Source: Nymphalis io (lineage: Eukaryota > Arthropoda > Insecta > Lepidoptera > Nymphalidae). From it: DNA of 64,000 nt. The translations under genes and the position numbers were made by a program. Under the pieces are notes generated by a model that ran no database searches, was not told the DNA's origin, and was given only the letters and a program-made list of their open reading frames with translations. Of the stretch, positions 47,528-60,703 are shown piece by piece (the first letter of the stretch is position 1; each line of letters starts with the position of its first letter). Location of the stretch: NCBI RefSeq assembly GCF_905147045.1, contig NC_065897.1:5905001-5969000 (forward strand), in the 5' to 3' direction.

Positions 47528-47714
47528 CTTTTTTGGCTTTGTACAAGCCCGTCTGAGCAGGTTCCAATCACTCGTCACATTCCTTTCGAAGGGTGGATGA
47601 GCCAGAACAATACAGATACAAGGGCATTAACATCTTTGTCTTAGTTCCCAAGGTTGATAACACTTAACATCATGTGACCCATTTGCCTGTCCGCCTACCT
47701 ATTATTATATGAAA
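47528..47714 (+). repeat. family C repeat, shortened
   Basis: Keeps GGCTTTGTACAAGCCCGTCT, TAGTTCCCAAGGTTG and CTGTCCGCCTACCTATTATT, with two internal losses. Confidence 0.6.
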
Positions 47715-48049
47715 TAAAACAAATAATCACAAGGCAAGGGACTTGATTAGCATTGACAATAGAAGGAAAAGGTGGTGGTGATCATGAACATCGGTTGAAC
47801 TACTTAATTGTTCTAATACTTTTTTAATGATTTAAACATTAAAATTTAAAAAATATATATTTTTCATGCCAACAAATATTACACAACATACATATATTTT
47901 GTGTATAATTGTGTACATCGTGGTCTTGACTTACGATTGTGTAAATACTTCACTAAATACTTTTCACTTAAAGTATCAAAACATAAATAAATTCATAAAA
48001 GTATCAAAACATTAAAACGTAACAGCATGTAAACGTCTTGTCAAGAAGA

Positions 48050-48445
48050 AGTAATTGTAACAGGCTGTGTATCCCACTGCTGGGCTAAGGCCTGGAGAGG
48101 AGGCCTTTTTGAAGGGAAGGTTGGATCTTATCATCTATCACCACGCTGCTCCAATGTCGGTTGAAGGAATACACATGTGGTAGAATTTCAGTAAAATTAG
48201 ATACATGCAGGTTTTCTCACGATATTTTTAAAGAGAAGGTTTGTAGCTTATTCCACCACTCTTCCCCAATGCGAGTTGGTGGATAAAGATGAACCAGATC
48301 TTCATCCGACCCATGCAGGTTTCCTCGAGATATTTTCCGTCACCGCCAAACACGAAATGAATTTTAAACAAATATTAAGCACATAAAAATGCATATGTGC
48401 TTGGGATTCAACCTGCAATCTGTTCCTCCTGTGATTGAGATTCAC
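48050..48445 (-). repeat. SINE family B, two overlapping partial copies
   Basis: One copy reads 48050-48227 to CACGATATTTTT; the sequence then restarts at the GAGAAGGTTTGTAGCTTATT block and runs a second time to about 48445. An internal duplication or a head-on insertion of a second copy would give this. Confidence 0.65.
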
Positions 48446-49014
48446 GTGTGTGCTCTCGGCACTTTAGAACAGATCACGTATCAACTTAAATTTAAAAAAT
48501 AAATATAAAAAAACTAAATGACAAACAAATAACAGTAGGTACACAACACGTTATAGTTATATCATAGTATTATAAAAAATCTACGGGACAACTTACATTG
48601 CAAAGTCCATAAAAATTATTAAATAGAGAATATATACATAATATACTTTATGGTCGTGACTTTATAATTTAACTACTGAATTAACCCTTTGAACTATCGA
48701 TTATAAATAAAATAAATAATAACATGATAACGAGACATGAGGTGTTTATCCATTCGTTCTTTCAGGAACCACACAATCTTTTATTAGTTATCGCGTGACT
48801 CCTAAAAGAACAACATTAATATATCGATTGATATGAAAATTCTCTATAATGATCAACTATCATATGTCAGAATGTATGATTATAATTTTCCTTTTGTATA
48901 TATCCCATATCATTTATAGTTATATATAAATATAAAAGTATAAATACTAAGAAAAATAAATGAAACTAATGTTATCGTTTATTTATAACAATTAAGTACT
49001 AGAGGATTGGGTGT
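48446..49014. other. intergenic, no gene seen
   Basis: AT-rich, nothing recognised. Confidence 0.5.
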
Positions 49015-49140
49015 TGTGCAACTTTCAGCTATCATCCAGGTGTTTTAGCCATGTGTATCCATCAACTCGTATTTGAGTATCGTGGTGAAATAGGCTCCAA
49101 TCCTTCTCCTGAAAAAAGAGGACATTTTAAGGCTGTTACT
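49015..49140 (+). repeat. SINE family B fragment
   Basis: Keeps GGTGAAATAGGCTCCAATCC and TTCTCCTGAAAAAAGAGGAC from the 3' half. Confidence 0.5.
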
Positions 49141-49189
49141 TTTGTTATCGTTTATTTTGTCCTACTTTTTTATCAAAAAATGTTCCTTA

Positions 49190-49250
49190 CGATACCCTTC
49201 CGGCGCCTTCAGTGCCGGCGAGCCCCACATTACCCCCCCCCCCCCACTTA
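49190..49250. repeat. fragment related to the GC-rich element at 31780
   Basis: TTCCGGCGCCTTCAGTGCCG matches, with one or two changes, the reverse complement of about 31900-31925. It is followed by a C-run at about 49235-49246. Confidence 0.55.
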
Positions 49251-49519
49251 TTTGTCACCTTATGTATTCATGATCATCTAACCATATATACTTTTGCTAT
49301 TTTTCTACGATTAAATGTTTTTCTATCGCAAATAATTAATGAATAGTTTTATCTCTAGAAGAACAAATGCGAATGAAAAATAACAATATTTTATCATAAG
49401 TTCGCCTTGAAAACATTCATTGGAAAATTAATTTATGACAAAGAAACTCGTAAATATAGCTTATTACTTTGTAAGAACGTAGTCTCACGGCACAATTAAT
49501 AAACTTAAAATAGACTACT

Positions 49520-49722
49520 AAAACCACCTATTCATGACATTCTACCACTAAGCAGTACTATTTAGCAAGCCACTATAATTACAGGCACAAGGAAGACACC
49601 ATTTTAGTTCCCAAGGTTGGTGGCGCATTGTAAGGAATGGTTAATATTTATTACGGTGCTAATGTCGAAGGGTGGTGGTGACTACATCATGTAGCCCATT
49701 TGCCAGTCTGCTTACCCATGGC
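49520..49722 (+). repeat. family C repeat, degenerate
   Basis: Keeps AATTACAGGCACAAGGAAGA and TTCCCAAGGTTGGTGGCGCA; the end near 49520 is eroded. Confidence 0.6.
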
Positions 49723-50079
49723 AACAACACAATAACTGTATGTTTGGAAATTCCAATATAGAATATTATAAGAATATGAACAGTATCATCTAATTAAATG
49801 TTATAGATGATAATAATAATATATTTAATACCAGAGGTTATGATCAGGGCTAGACATGTGTTCACAAATATTATGCGAACCTTGGACTTAAGCTGATAAC
49901 AAATCATATAATAGATTTGTATTGTTTTATAAGCATTAAAATATCTAATATATACACTATTGCTTTATGTTTCATGCAAATATTATTTTTGTATTTTTCA
50001 GCCCAATTCTTTAAGACCGACTAACCGGTAACCAACGGTGATATGCTGTTTTAATGCGTGTATGTTATTACTATCGACG
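49723..50079. other. intergenic, no gene seen
   Basis: AT-rich, no exon or repeat recognised. Confidence 0.5.
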
Positions 50080-50345
50080 GGCCGGTTAGCGTGGTTGGTA
50101 GATCCTTGCCTTTCACGCCGAAAGTTGTGGGATCGATTTTCACCCAGGACAGATATTTGTGTGCATGAACATGTCTGTTTGTCCTGAGCCTGAATGTCAT
50201 TATTTATATAAGTATGTATTTACAAACGAAAAGTAGTATATGTAGTACATCAGTTGTTTAGTTTCCATAGTACAAGCTCTGCTTAGTTTGATATCAGATG
50301 ATCGTGTATGAATAATGACCCAGGATATTATTATTATTATTATAG
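50080..50345 (+). repeat. tRNA-headed SINE (family S), near full length
   Basis: GGTTAGCGTGGTTGGTAGAT head, B-box region mutated to GGGATCGATTTTC, GAACATGTCTGTTTGTCCTG, and an ATT-repeat tail. It runs straight into a family C fragment. Confidence 0.8.
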
Positions 50346-50350
50346 TTTTA

Positions 50351-50485
50351 TATTGTGGTAGAGCTTTGTGCAAGCCCATCTTGGTAGATACCACCCACTC
50401 ATAACGTATTCAACCACCAAAAAGCAATGCTTAGTATTGTTGTTGTCCAGTTGCTAAGTGACCATTTACCACCAGGTGGACGGTA
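50351..50485 (+). repeat. family C repeat, head and tail fused by a deletion
   Basis: GTGGTAGAGCTTTGTGCAAG through TTGTTGTTGTCCAGTT is followed directly by GTGACCATTTACCACCAGGT, so the middle of the element is deleted. Confidence 0.65.
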
Positions 50486-50988
50486 CGGTACGGACGGGTA
50501 TTTTATTGCCCACATGCACATTAATTGCGATTGAGAAAGTATGTATTTGCTTATGGCATTCACAAGTACCTACTTGTCATAACAAGCATGCATGTATGCA
50601 TGTTTGTTTCCGGAACTTCGACATAGAATTTCCTGGTGAGGTCGTTGAGTGTAAAATTTTTGAATGATAAAATAGTAGTTTATTATTATTTGATAAAACT
50701 CTAACTTTTGTTGTTGTCGAGAAAAAATACTTTTAGCGTCAAATATCTAACAAAATTAGGCCTCAAATATCGCTAAATGACCAAGATATAAGAATTTGAC
50801 AAAATACAAGCTTAGAAATGCAAAATTCCTAGATGATAAGAGACGTCGCTTAAGACAGTTCGCGTACTGATTATTAAAAATGTATTACTTTTATAGAATT
50901 ATAATAACGCCTTTCGTTTATGTAGAGAAAGGTGTCAACATGCAATTGCCTTTCTTGCAATATGAGAAGTCTCACATTATTAACATAC
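50486..50988. other. intergenic, no gene seen
   Basis: AT-rich; a GCATGCATGTATGCATG stretch at about 50585 is low complexity. Confidence 0.45.
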
Positions 50989-51105
50989 CGTCGATGACGA
51001 GATCTAAAATGTTGTGCCTGTAATTACACTGACTCACTCACCACCAATCACTCAGACTAGAATACACAAAACCATATCACCGGTAGAACGTCTGCTTCAT
51101 CATCA
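50989..51105 (-). repeat. family C repeat fragment
   Basis: TTGTGCCTGTAATTACACTG and ACTCACTCACC identify it; flanks are lost. Confidence 0.45.
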
Positions 51106-51888
51106 CAAAACCTTAAATGTTTAATAGTGGCGCGAAGAAACAGTTAACTGGGGTTCATGCATTAAAAAAACAGGCAATTTATTCACTTTATTTTATTCCA
51201 ACAGATTACTTTACAGACAATAACAGAAGTTAATGAAGTGTGTTACTAGAAAAATATTGTAAAATTATTTAAAATAAAAAAAAGATTTAATAACTGGACA
51301 TTTCTGGAAGAATTATAAATTAATTATTATCAATGCTAATAGAAATAAATTGCGTCTCATTAGTTATATATAAAATATATCTTTATAGGTGACTAATTTA
51401 ATGAGGATTATTAAATTAATATAAGTTTAACAACAGCTTAGTAAGATGATTAATTATTATTGTATAATTTATTTTTTTACAACATTCTTATTTGTCTGAA
51501 ACAATAACAAAGGTGCCAAAAACAATGCTATGAAATATATTTTTATGTTCGTGTATATGAAATATATTGTTTCGTGTAGGTAAATGAAATAAGGAATACA
51601 GTTTGAGTTCAGGTTGGTGATGAGTTGTATCTTAGATCTAAATATTAGTACCTTTTTTTGGAAACAAAATAGAAGACATCTTCACATAAAGGGAAAGTGA
51701 ATCAGGAGTTCAAGGAGTTATATATAATTAATATATTTAATATAATTAATACAATGGGAGCATTTACTCGGTCCAGATAAACATATAATTTATATGTTTT
51801 AGATTGATGCCTGTATTAAGTGATACGAATCAGAAACGAAATGTATAAGAAAGCAGAATTTATATTAATATCTTTTTTAATATCAAAT
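51106..51888. other. intergenic, no gene seen
   Basis: AT-rich, no recognised feature. Confidence 0.5.
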
Positions 51889-52103
51889 AGGTTTGCAACC
51901 TGATGGTAAATAATAGAAATATTAACCATCCCTTATGAGGTCAGTTCGCTACCAACCTCGGGAATTAAGATGTTATCTCCCTTGTTTCTCACTGTCTCAC
52001 TCACCCTTCAAATCTAAGGCAATATAACTATGTATAGCTATTTAGCGGTATGCTATTTGTAAGGAGTTGGTCGTAACTACCCAGATGGGCTTGCACAAAG
52101 CGA
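51889..52103 (-). repeat. family C repeat, degenerate
   Basis: AACCTGATGGTAAATAATAG, GTTCGCTACCAACCTCGGG and GGGCTTGCACAAAGC mark the two ends and middle. Confidence 0.6.
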
Positions 52104-54469
52104 AACAAACTAAAACTGCCCAGTGGCTAGCTAGTACCGGTGGCTGCAGATCGTATTGAAGTTGCAGGTTTTTTCAATTTCAGGTTTCCGTCCAACTACG
52201 ATGTTGTATTATCTTATGTTAGTCGATAAATTCGATGTTGCCTTATTGTTCATACAGTTATTACCTGTATCTACCACTTTTTTTTATGAACTGTGTGCTA
52301 TCATGTATCTGTGTGTACTTTGTTGGTGATCTAATAAATAAATTAAAATATAAAAATAAAATAAAAAGTATTTTAGATAGTAGATGGCTTCGTATAATGT
52401 CGTCTTACTTCTAAGAGTTATCTTGCTCCATTTACATAGCATCATAATATAGTCTACTCAGAATTAATCCCGACTAAAATAGATTTTGTCGTCATTGTCG
52501 ACCTTTTCTCTCATTGAATGGCATTATTGTAAATAATTAATTGTTTGGGTGAACCGCCGTTTAAAAATACCCGAGCTGCTGTTATCAGGGTTGGCTTTGA
52601 TATCCATTTCCTATGCCATACCCGTCGACTAATAAGCGTTTGCCTTTAGGGAATACTGGAAGCCAGCAATTATGTATACATTATTTATAAAATATTGTAA
52701 GTTGAACTTTTTTTTTTAGATATTTTTATCGATATCTGTTTTCAAAAAAATACTAATAGTCGTTTTTTTCCTTCCAATTAAACGTTAAACTCTTGATAGT
52801 AGAAGGGATAATAATTAATAATAGACCAAGAGTACATGTAGATCGAACATGCGAATTTTTAAATACGAAGAACCATCTTTTTTTTTCTTATATGTTGAAG
52901 TAATTGATTAACATTCGCTAGCTGTCCTGTACCTATTTTTAATTTAACTTTGTAGGTTTTCGTTTTCCATTCCTCCTTTTTATAGAATACAGAGCCACAA
53001 AAAAACCACCCTTAAATAGTAAAGATAATATAAAACAATAATAACTGTTACAGAAAATAATATAAATTAAACAAAATATATAAATATAAATAAATATTAA
53101 ACAAAAAATATAATATTTAAAATGATAACTCACATCATATACCGAAATTTAAAAAAAAAACAAAACAGTAAAATTTTTCTGCGAGTTCCTGTTTTATTTT
53201 ATCAGCTGTTCCTATAACCGATAAAATAAAACGTTAACCTTGCTCCGTGACTGATAGCAAGCGGCATTGGGCTTTGGTCAAACGTATGACAATATTTTTG
53301 CTCATATTGAAAGTAGAAACAGTAATTTTACTCACATCGGAAGTTAAATGATATGATATCTATGTTTACATTTTATGATTTGTAATGTAATGAATATCTT
53401 TAAATTATATTTGAGTCAAAAATCGAACATTTCGAACTCAGCACTTAATATTTTACTGGAACAGTCATTCCATTGCAAAGTGCAATTATTTATATTATTC
53501 TATTGCAATTTAAATGGTAACAGTGAGCCAGTGTATTACAGGTACTACAAGGAAAATCTTAGAACCTTTTGCTGGCAATGCATTGTCTGTCTATGAGCAA
53601 AGATAATTTACCATCAGACCTATTTGATAAAATAATTTGAAAAAATAACCATATTATTTGATTGACTGAACAAATTGTGTAATAAGAAATAGTTACGTAT
53701 AGTCTGAAGTGCAAAACAAACATAAAAATATATCTTCAATATGATTTTGTAACGTTGTAAGTAATCTTGTGACATCACAGAATATATTAAATTATTACTT
53801 AACGTGGTTCAATACAAAGCAACGAAAAAAAATGATTTTGAAATAATTGTAGATTACAATAAAAAAATAATGAATTAAGTAACTGTTGTGATAACAATAC
53901 CTACATTGCCGAGTATTTTTGACAGCATCTATTTGACTTAAGCCCTCAAAAGCATTGTATTCAAATAACATACGTAAGTATATTACCAAATACGTCCATG
54001 TTACCAAAATACTTCCTCAAATCTGGCACTGCATCAAGTATCTTTACTTCATAACATTATTTTGCCAGAACAGAATTTATCAGGGAATGCTAATTATTTA
54101 ATAATACAAGAGAATAAACATTTAAAAAAGTAAGCTAAAAGTCAATACAAACTGAATAAAAACTGAATAAACGTTAACAAAATAACGTATTAATATTCCT
54201 CCCTCACGCAATATTTTCTATATTATTTTATATTAAGTTTTATATATTCAGACGCCGTTAGGTTATAAAAAAGTAATTTTATTGTTTACCCTTCGAATAA
54301 AAATTTATTGCAAATCTAATGAATTCATCACGCGAATGAACCGCGTTCAGCAACAGCTTTTAGGCACAAATTTGTACTGAAAATAGAATGATGTATTCCA
54401 TACAATACATACGCGGACGCGTCATTGATACTACTTGGATCAATACAAATTGCATACTTTGGCTATAAG
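52104..54469. other. intergenic, no gene seen
   Basis: AT-rich. The stretch around 52195-52350 (GTATCTACCAC, AACTGTGTGCTATC, then AATAAATAAAT) resembles a retroelement 3' end but cannot be assigned. Confidence 0.4.
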
Positions 54470-54668
54470 ACGGTCGCCGGCGTACGGATAGCATAACGAA
54501 AGCGAACAGCGCACCGGCCAGTCACAACTAAATGGCCGCGTAGTGCTCTTGTGCGGTTGTGAATCGAGTACATATTATTCGTCGTAAGACGAAAGTAATT
54601 TCGCGCGTGTACACTAACTACGTGAAAGTTATCAACCCGGATGAAATCGTCGTGATGAGATCGAAAAA
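54470..54668 (+). promoter_or_regulatory. GC-rich promoter-like block and probable non-coding first exon
   Basis: A sharp rise in GC and CpG within otherwise very AT-rich DNA, with no match to the repeats in this window. It ends ATCGAAAAA followed by GTAATT, a usable donor at 54669. A short ATG-GCC-GCG-TAG uORF lies inside. The simplest reading is a core promoter plus 5' UTR exon spliced to the acceptor at 59943 ahead of the ABCG-like start. Neither the start site nor the splice is proven. Confidence 0.4.
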
Positions 54669-57600
54669 GTAATTTTTTTTTTCATTTGAAACCTAATTTT
54701 TAATCCGTAATATTACATGTATTTTAAGTAGTTTGAAAGAAAATTATATACTTTTATTTGTAAATATATTCAGCCTAAATAATATTAATTTACTTATGTC
54801 TTCTTACAATAAAAATGATGCACACAAATTAATTTTAATTTTATAACTAATTTAAGCAATTATCGTAACTAATATAGTTATGGAGTTGTAATATTGTATA
54901 TTTTTAAATGGTTCAAACATTTTATCTTCGATATATTACTTATATCGAATAAACGGAACATCAGTATTTTTTGAATATGTAATTGATACTTCAATTAATT
55001 TTAAAATTGTGTATATCCAATTTAAATTTTTAGTGTCAATAATGGGGTGTTTTTCAATTATTTAGGATAGTATTCTACAACTTGGAGGTAGAACGAAATA
55101 AATTTTCGTTCTAAAGTGATCGGTTACAATGCCCGCAGATAACTGAGAGTTTTAATGTTACAATTTTTTTATACAAAATCTACTTTTATTTATTATTATA
55201 TATTAGATATGCTCTATATATACTTTCTAAAGAATATCGAGAGTATTATTTATGTCTGGACATTTAAATAAAATAGAACGATTCATCGATGCCAATTACT
55301 AATTCAAGGAAAAATTACTGAAATTTATAAACTTCTTAAGTTTAATTATTTCTGAACTAGCTAGCTACGACCACGTCGGTCATTTTGTGTGTTTTAATTA
55401 TAATTTGAATAATAAATAGCATTTAAACCACAAATTTTTAATTTAATTTAACCTAATAAGAGACCAATTTAACATAAAAAATTAACTAAACCTAACCATT
55501 GTTTTAATGAATAAAGGATATTTCTTGTGATATTGTAAATTTTAAATTTACAATTGGTCATTAATGTATTGTCGGTAATTATTTCAAAACTATTTTCACA
55601 CGTAATAAACAATATATATTTCAGGTACTTATTATTATTTGCTTCTTTAATTGCTACTACTGATTAAATGAATTTATATTTAAATTATAACTGTTATACA
55701 GTTAATATTAAAAAATGATTAACTCACACTGGTAATGTTTTGATTTGTTATGACTTTTAATTCAATTGTTTTAATTCCGCGAACCGCCTGCATCCGTCCA
55801 GCCACCATACCTCTCCCCGTAACATTTTAATCGCATATTTTGCGAATCTTTTTCTTTCATTTTTTAAACTTTTCTTAAATATACCCGAACGAAAAATTAT
55901 TAGATTTTATTACCTTCTTTTAAGTGTAATATTTTATACTAAAGCATTTCCTATTTATTAAAAAAATTAAAAAAAAAACAAAAACCCTACTACTACTCGC
56001 TGCGTATTATACTTTAAACATTCGTGATGTATGTTGTCCGTTTTATAATTTATTAGTTTTCGCCCTCATATTAGGGGAAGAGGGTCAGGTATTAGGTTAA
56101 GTAGCCTTGGTTCATCTTTTGGGTGCAGGCTTGCTTACACGAAATTTAAACAAAATCAATTCAGTGGCGTACAACCGTAAAGGCGTAACAGTTACAGTTA
56201 CTTTCTCATTTATAATATTATACTGTATATTAAAGTATAGATTTTGCGGTGATGTCGGGATTAGCTTTTATTATATTTATAGTTGCATATATAAAGTCAT
56301 CAGCATTACACTTAGAAATAATTTAAAAAATATACGTGTAAATTGACATTTCCTTAAGTGTCAATTCATTTGTCAATTTAGATTTGTCATTCAGTGCTTT
56401 GCCTTTTGACACTTTCAATTTTTACAAAGGCTTATATTGAGAAAAAAAAATAGAATAAAAAAAATAAAAAAACGTCGTTAAATGTCTTCATCTTTAATGG
56501 AATCTGTGAAATGATTAACATAATAACAAGGTAATTTTATTTATTGGATTATTCCGTTAATAGCTCTTAAATCAATGCATTGATATAATTTAAACAGTAT
56601 ACGTTTCAACGATGATAAGGGTTGTTTTTATATTAGTTGGTTGCCTCTTACAAACGCGTATATGACTTTGAAGCTACTTGCAAAACGTCTCCACGTTGTG
56701 AGGGTGGGTTGTCGTTTGAAAGGGGCAACCCTTCAACGCTGCGAGTTGTTAATTTCTGATGCCATTACGATAAAACGATACTTAGAAATCATTCCGTTCA
56801 ATCATCATTTCTACAGCTCCTGATCACGAAAGGTGTACCTGTATCCCGCTGCGTCTGTCCGCCTATCTGTCTGATTGTCTAAACACGATAAATTAAAAAA
56901 CACCCAAATGGATTTTCATACGATATTCCCGAATGACCGAAATGATTTATAACGAAGATTAAGGTGTATAATTCATTGAAATTTTGTGTAAATTGTGAAG
57001 ATGTCGCAAAAAACCACACCGACCATACTATACTGGCGTGCGAGGTAAAAAAGAGATATCTTTATTATATCTGTGCAAAACTCAGACGGGTAGCTAGTAA
57101 TATATAAAATGGATAACTATAGGTATCTGCTGTCCATAATATAATTGTACCATCGCGTTTGAATTTCACACGTTTCTAAATTTAGTTGTGTGCAATTCGT
57201 ATGAGTCACAGAGTTTTGTTACGGCTTAAATTGTTCGAGTTTCCCTATTATTATAAGTATGATGATGCGTCATAACATATGTTTTTTTTCATGATTGATA
57301 AAATATTTCATCATGTTTTTATAAATGTAGTTTAAATATCTTATTACAATAGTCAACGCCTGACGTTGCTATTAAATGCAAAAACTATCATTCATAAACC
57401 AGTGTCATCATGCTCATAAGAACTAAGTTTTATTAATTACGTTTGCATAAATTAAAAATATAAACATTTCACGAGTTACGAAATATAATATGACTTGACT
57501 TATTTTGTAATTATCCAGCAAAAAATATTTTCAAACTAATTTTATTATTTAATCGTAAGTATTTATAAGCATCGACTTTAATTTTAGTTTATTTACTAAC

Positions 57601-59943
57601 TAAACATCTCAACTTCTTTTTTCTTATTTATGTTTTGAGAAATATATTTTTGAATGAGATAATTGCATCTACCTAGAGGTAAAAAATATGTTTTGACGAG
57701 ATTTCATACAGCATACTTGAGTTTAAAAAAGGTGGATAGAATAATAAGAGGTAATCGTAAAATAAAGCAACATATTAATTACTACAATGAATAATATGAA
57801 AAACAGATGAACACTCAATTTTTTTTAATATAAGCAAGGACACAAGATAGTGATTTTTTTTGAAAACGAAATTTTAATCAATTTAAGCCAATTTAATTTA
57901 CTATAACTATTAACTTAAGCGATATATCCCATTACATGATAAAAAGTTTTCTTGAAGTGCAAGAGGAATTAAATTCGTTTGATTTTTTGATATACATTAC
58001 TTAATATTAGGGTCAATTTAAATTAAAAGAAAAAAAAATCCTGATTGGGAAATAAGCATTTAAAACTAGGAACGTATTTATAGATATATACTATACATAT
58101 TTTGGGCATTATAAACCATTTTTTTATTTATTTTAATGGATAAAAGTACATAGTCTACTTAAATTAAAAAACGAATGCCTGGATAATTGAGACGGAGCTG
58201 ATCAATTTCATTGGCGCGTTTAGAAAGGCCTAATGCCTTACAAAATAATTGTAACGAATGCTTACAAAAACTTTACTTAGCAAAACCAAAAATAATTAAA
58301 ATTATTATTATTTATTAAATATTTACAATACTAATCAGTTATTTTTGTAGAGCACATTTTTATAATATCAATATATATATTGACAATAATAAGTCGATAG
58401 GCTGGATTCAAGAGACAGTTTTTTTTTTAAATATTAGTTATTATAATATATAGACATAGAGACAATCCGGTCAAATTCCAGTCTCCAGTGGATTTTCCCG
58501 ATATAGTTCTATTAATTATAAAATTAATAGAAAAGTTAAAAAGCTCATGTCATAACTGCAATTCCTGCTATCATTAAGCCTTACGGAATTCCAAATGTAT
58601 TTATGGTGTGCGATGGACTGACGCAGGTCCTTAAGAATGGTAATAGTTGTGTCGTTCTGTGAATGTCACATGCGTTTATAAAATTTGTCATTTGCCTTAA
58701 TTATAAAATTTAAATCGTTTCATATATTTTATATATCTAGTCTGACACGTGTAATAATCATTATCTCGGAATCTGTTTTTGTTTATACTAAGCTTTAACC
58801 CGTGTTCGAATTTTTAATTAAGTAGGTATTTATAAATATTGGTAATTATAATGAAAGTAAATTAATAATTATTATTATCTTTCTAGAAAACGTAGACGGA
58901 ATGATACAGATAATGTCTCAGATGTCAATAGTTAAAGATATAAGGCATTTATAAATAAACGAGGAAAGTTTATAAAAAAAATAATCGCTATACACTTGAC
59001 AGATGCTCAGCAGGCGCAGTTATAAAACTGAATTTATATTAAAAGTTGTATCATTACAATCTCGGTGCTGGCGATTATAAATATAGTCACTTTCAAATAC
59101 TATATATATTATTTAAAATCCTTTTAATTATTAGTAAATTTTAGAAATGTATTACAAGATTTTAAGTAATTTTAAGTATATATATAATATCATATGAATT
59201 ATTCAAAACAGTCAATATCTAATCCGTTTGCTAAAACGAACGCAGCTAAATTGTATTGTCGCCAGCAAGCGCGTGCAAAATTGAAGATCAATCGGATAAG
59301 TGGATTTGGTTAAAACATAAGTTAATATCGACATAAATTACAATATCGCATTTAATTATTAAGATCACTTGACGTGATTGTTAAGAAATATGTTTGTGTA
59401 ATACTTTAATAAGCGCGTGCTCAGTATCTCTGAAACTACTGTCCCAAATTACAACGCTTAAAAGGTTCAAAGTTCAAAATATTTATCAATAAAAACATTT
59501 CAAATTATTGTATTTGATAAGGATTAAAATAGACATAAATCAATCAAATTTTTTGCTGCCTCGAAGAAGATTATATAATTTAGGCTAGATCTTTTGTGTG
59601 CAATGAGGCCAAATATTTAAGTTTAAAATTGAAAGTAACATTTCTGTTATACGTTACGAAATAATAAGTCACAAGTTGTAACACTTTTTCTTATAAATCA
59701 AAGAGTACACAATCAAATATTTTTCCTATTAAGATTACAAAAAAATATTTTAACTAAATATATCTCTAGCTCAAACACTACTAAATAATAAATGTATTAC
59801 ATTTTGTTAAACATAATAAAATACAATCAGACAATAAAAACGCGGAACTCCAATGAACCAATTACTGTTTTAAGTAATGACTAATTATAAGAACAAACTG
59901 ATAATTAATTATAATGTGTTTATATTATTCTCTTTGTTTACAG
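54669..59943. other. probable first intron of the ABCG-like gene
   Basis: AT-rich, with one decayed element (below) and a small hairpin at 55089-55113. The patch at about 59220-59300 (CGCCAGCAAGCGCGTGC) is GC-richer and could be regulatory. No exon found. Confidence 0.4.
56825..57095 (+). repeat. decayed mobile element (family D)
   Basis: GCGTCTGTCCGCCTATCTGT, AAGGTGTATAATTCATTG and CAGACGGGTAGCTAGTAA align with the 12285 copy. The 60-codon frame just upstream (56641-56823) probably belongs to it. Confidence 0.5.
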
Positions 59944-60198
59944 ATCCGTGCCCAGTGGATGACACGCGGCTTGATTCCGAAATCGAAAGAACATATTGAT
60001 GTAGAAAACTTAGTGCAATTATTTATCAGTAGCCTTACAGGCTGTAAATGAATTATCAGGAAATCACAGAGTGATCTCTCTATAAAGTTTGACTTATTTT
60101 ATAACTGTATTAAATGCGTATCGTTACATGAGCTTTAGTGTTTATGAATTTATGGATTTTTTAACAAGTGCTCGTGTGAAGAGAATTGCAAATAAACA
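59944..60198 (+). other. probable 5' UTR part of the ABCG-like coding exon
   Basis: A clear acceptor (TTTGTTTACAG) ends at 59943. The sequence from there to the ATG at 60199 has several stops and short upstream ATGs and no long frame, as expected of untranslated leader continuous with the coding exon. Confidence 0.5.
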
Positions 60199-60343
60199 AT
60201 GACGCCGGGTGTGAAGGAAGGACAGTGCATGGAACTGAGTAACAACAATATTACTCCCTTGCTACCAAGGACATCAGTTTGTTTGGAGTTTAAGAACATA
60301 ACATGTTCGATTAAAACTTTCTCCATCAGCAAATTCCGGTTAG
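60199..60343 (+). CDS. first coding exon of a probable ABCG half-transporter, rest beyond the window
   Basis: ATG at 60199 opens 48 codons ending at a strong donor (TTAG before GTGAGT) with one base left over (phase 1). The peptide begins MTPGVKEGQCMELSNNNITP and contains SVCLEFKNITCSIK, which resembles the stretch ahead of the nucleotide-binding domain of ABCG transporters (hydrophobic-E-F-x-x-hydrophobic-S/T-x-hydrophobic). No Walker A motif is present in the remaining 3.6 kb, so the next exon lies past 64000. If correct, the product is an N-terminal-ATPase half-transporter for lipids or similar substrates. The assignment rests on a short similarity seen by eye; another membrane or signalling protein is possible. 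Confidence 0.5.
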
Positions 60344-60489
60344 GTGAGTATTCCTACACATTCAATATAAAATAAGCAAAAAAGTTAAAAACAAATGTAA
60401 TTATTCAATGTAAATAAAACCGTGTTTAATAATTTACAAGAAAATACAGAAGAATCCGAAAATTTCATTTATTATAAAAAAAAGTAATA

Positions 60490-60703
60490 GTAGTGCCTCG
60501 GAAAGCACGTAAAGCCGTTGGTCCGGCCCCTGAACACTTTCCGGTCGTGCCGGATTGCCGTTCTATCGGATTATGAGAGTTTGGGAATAGAGAGTGCACC
60601 TGTGTTTGCGCATACACTTGTGCACTATAATATCTCCAGCGTAGTTGGCTAATCTCCCTTGAGATTGGCCACCGTGGCCGAAATCAGTCTAGAGGACATT
60701 TAT
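60490..60703 (+). repeat. SINE family A, head missing
   Basis: Begins at CCTCGGAAAGCACGTAAAGC and ends CAGTCTAGAGGACA. It starts at nearly the same internal point as the 44820 copy. It lies 150 bases after the ABCG-like exon, in its intron. Confidence 0.8.
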
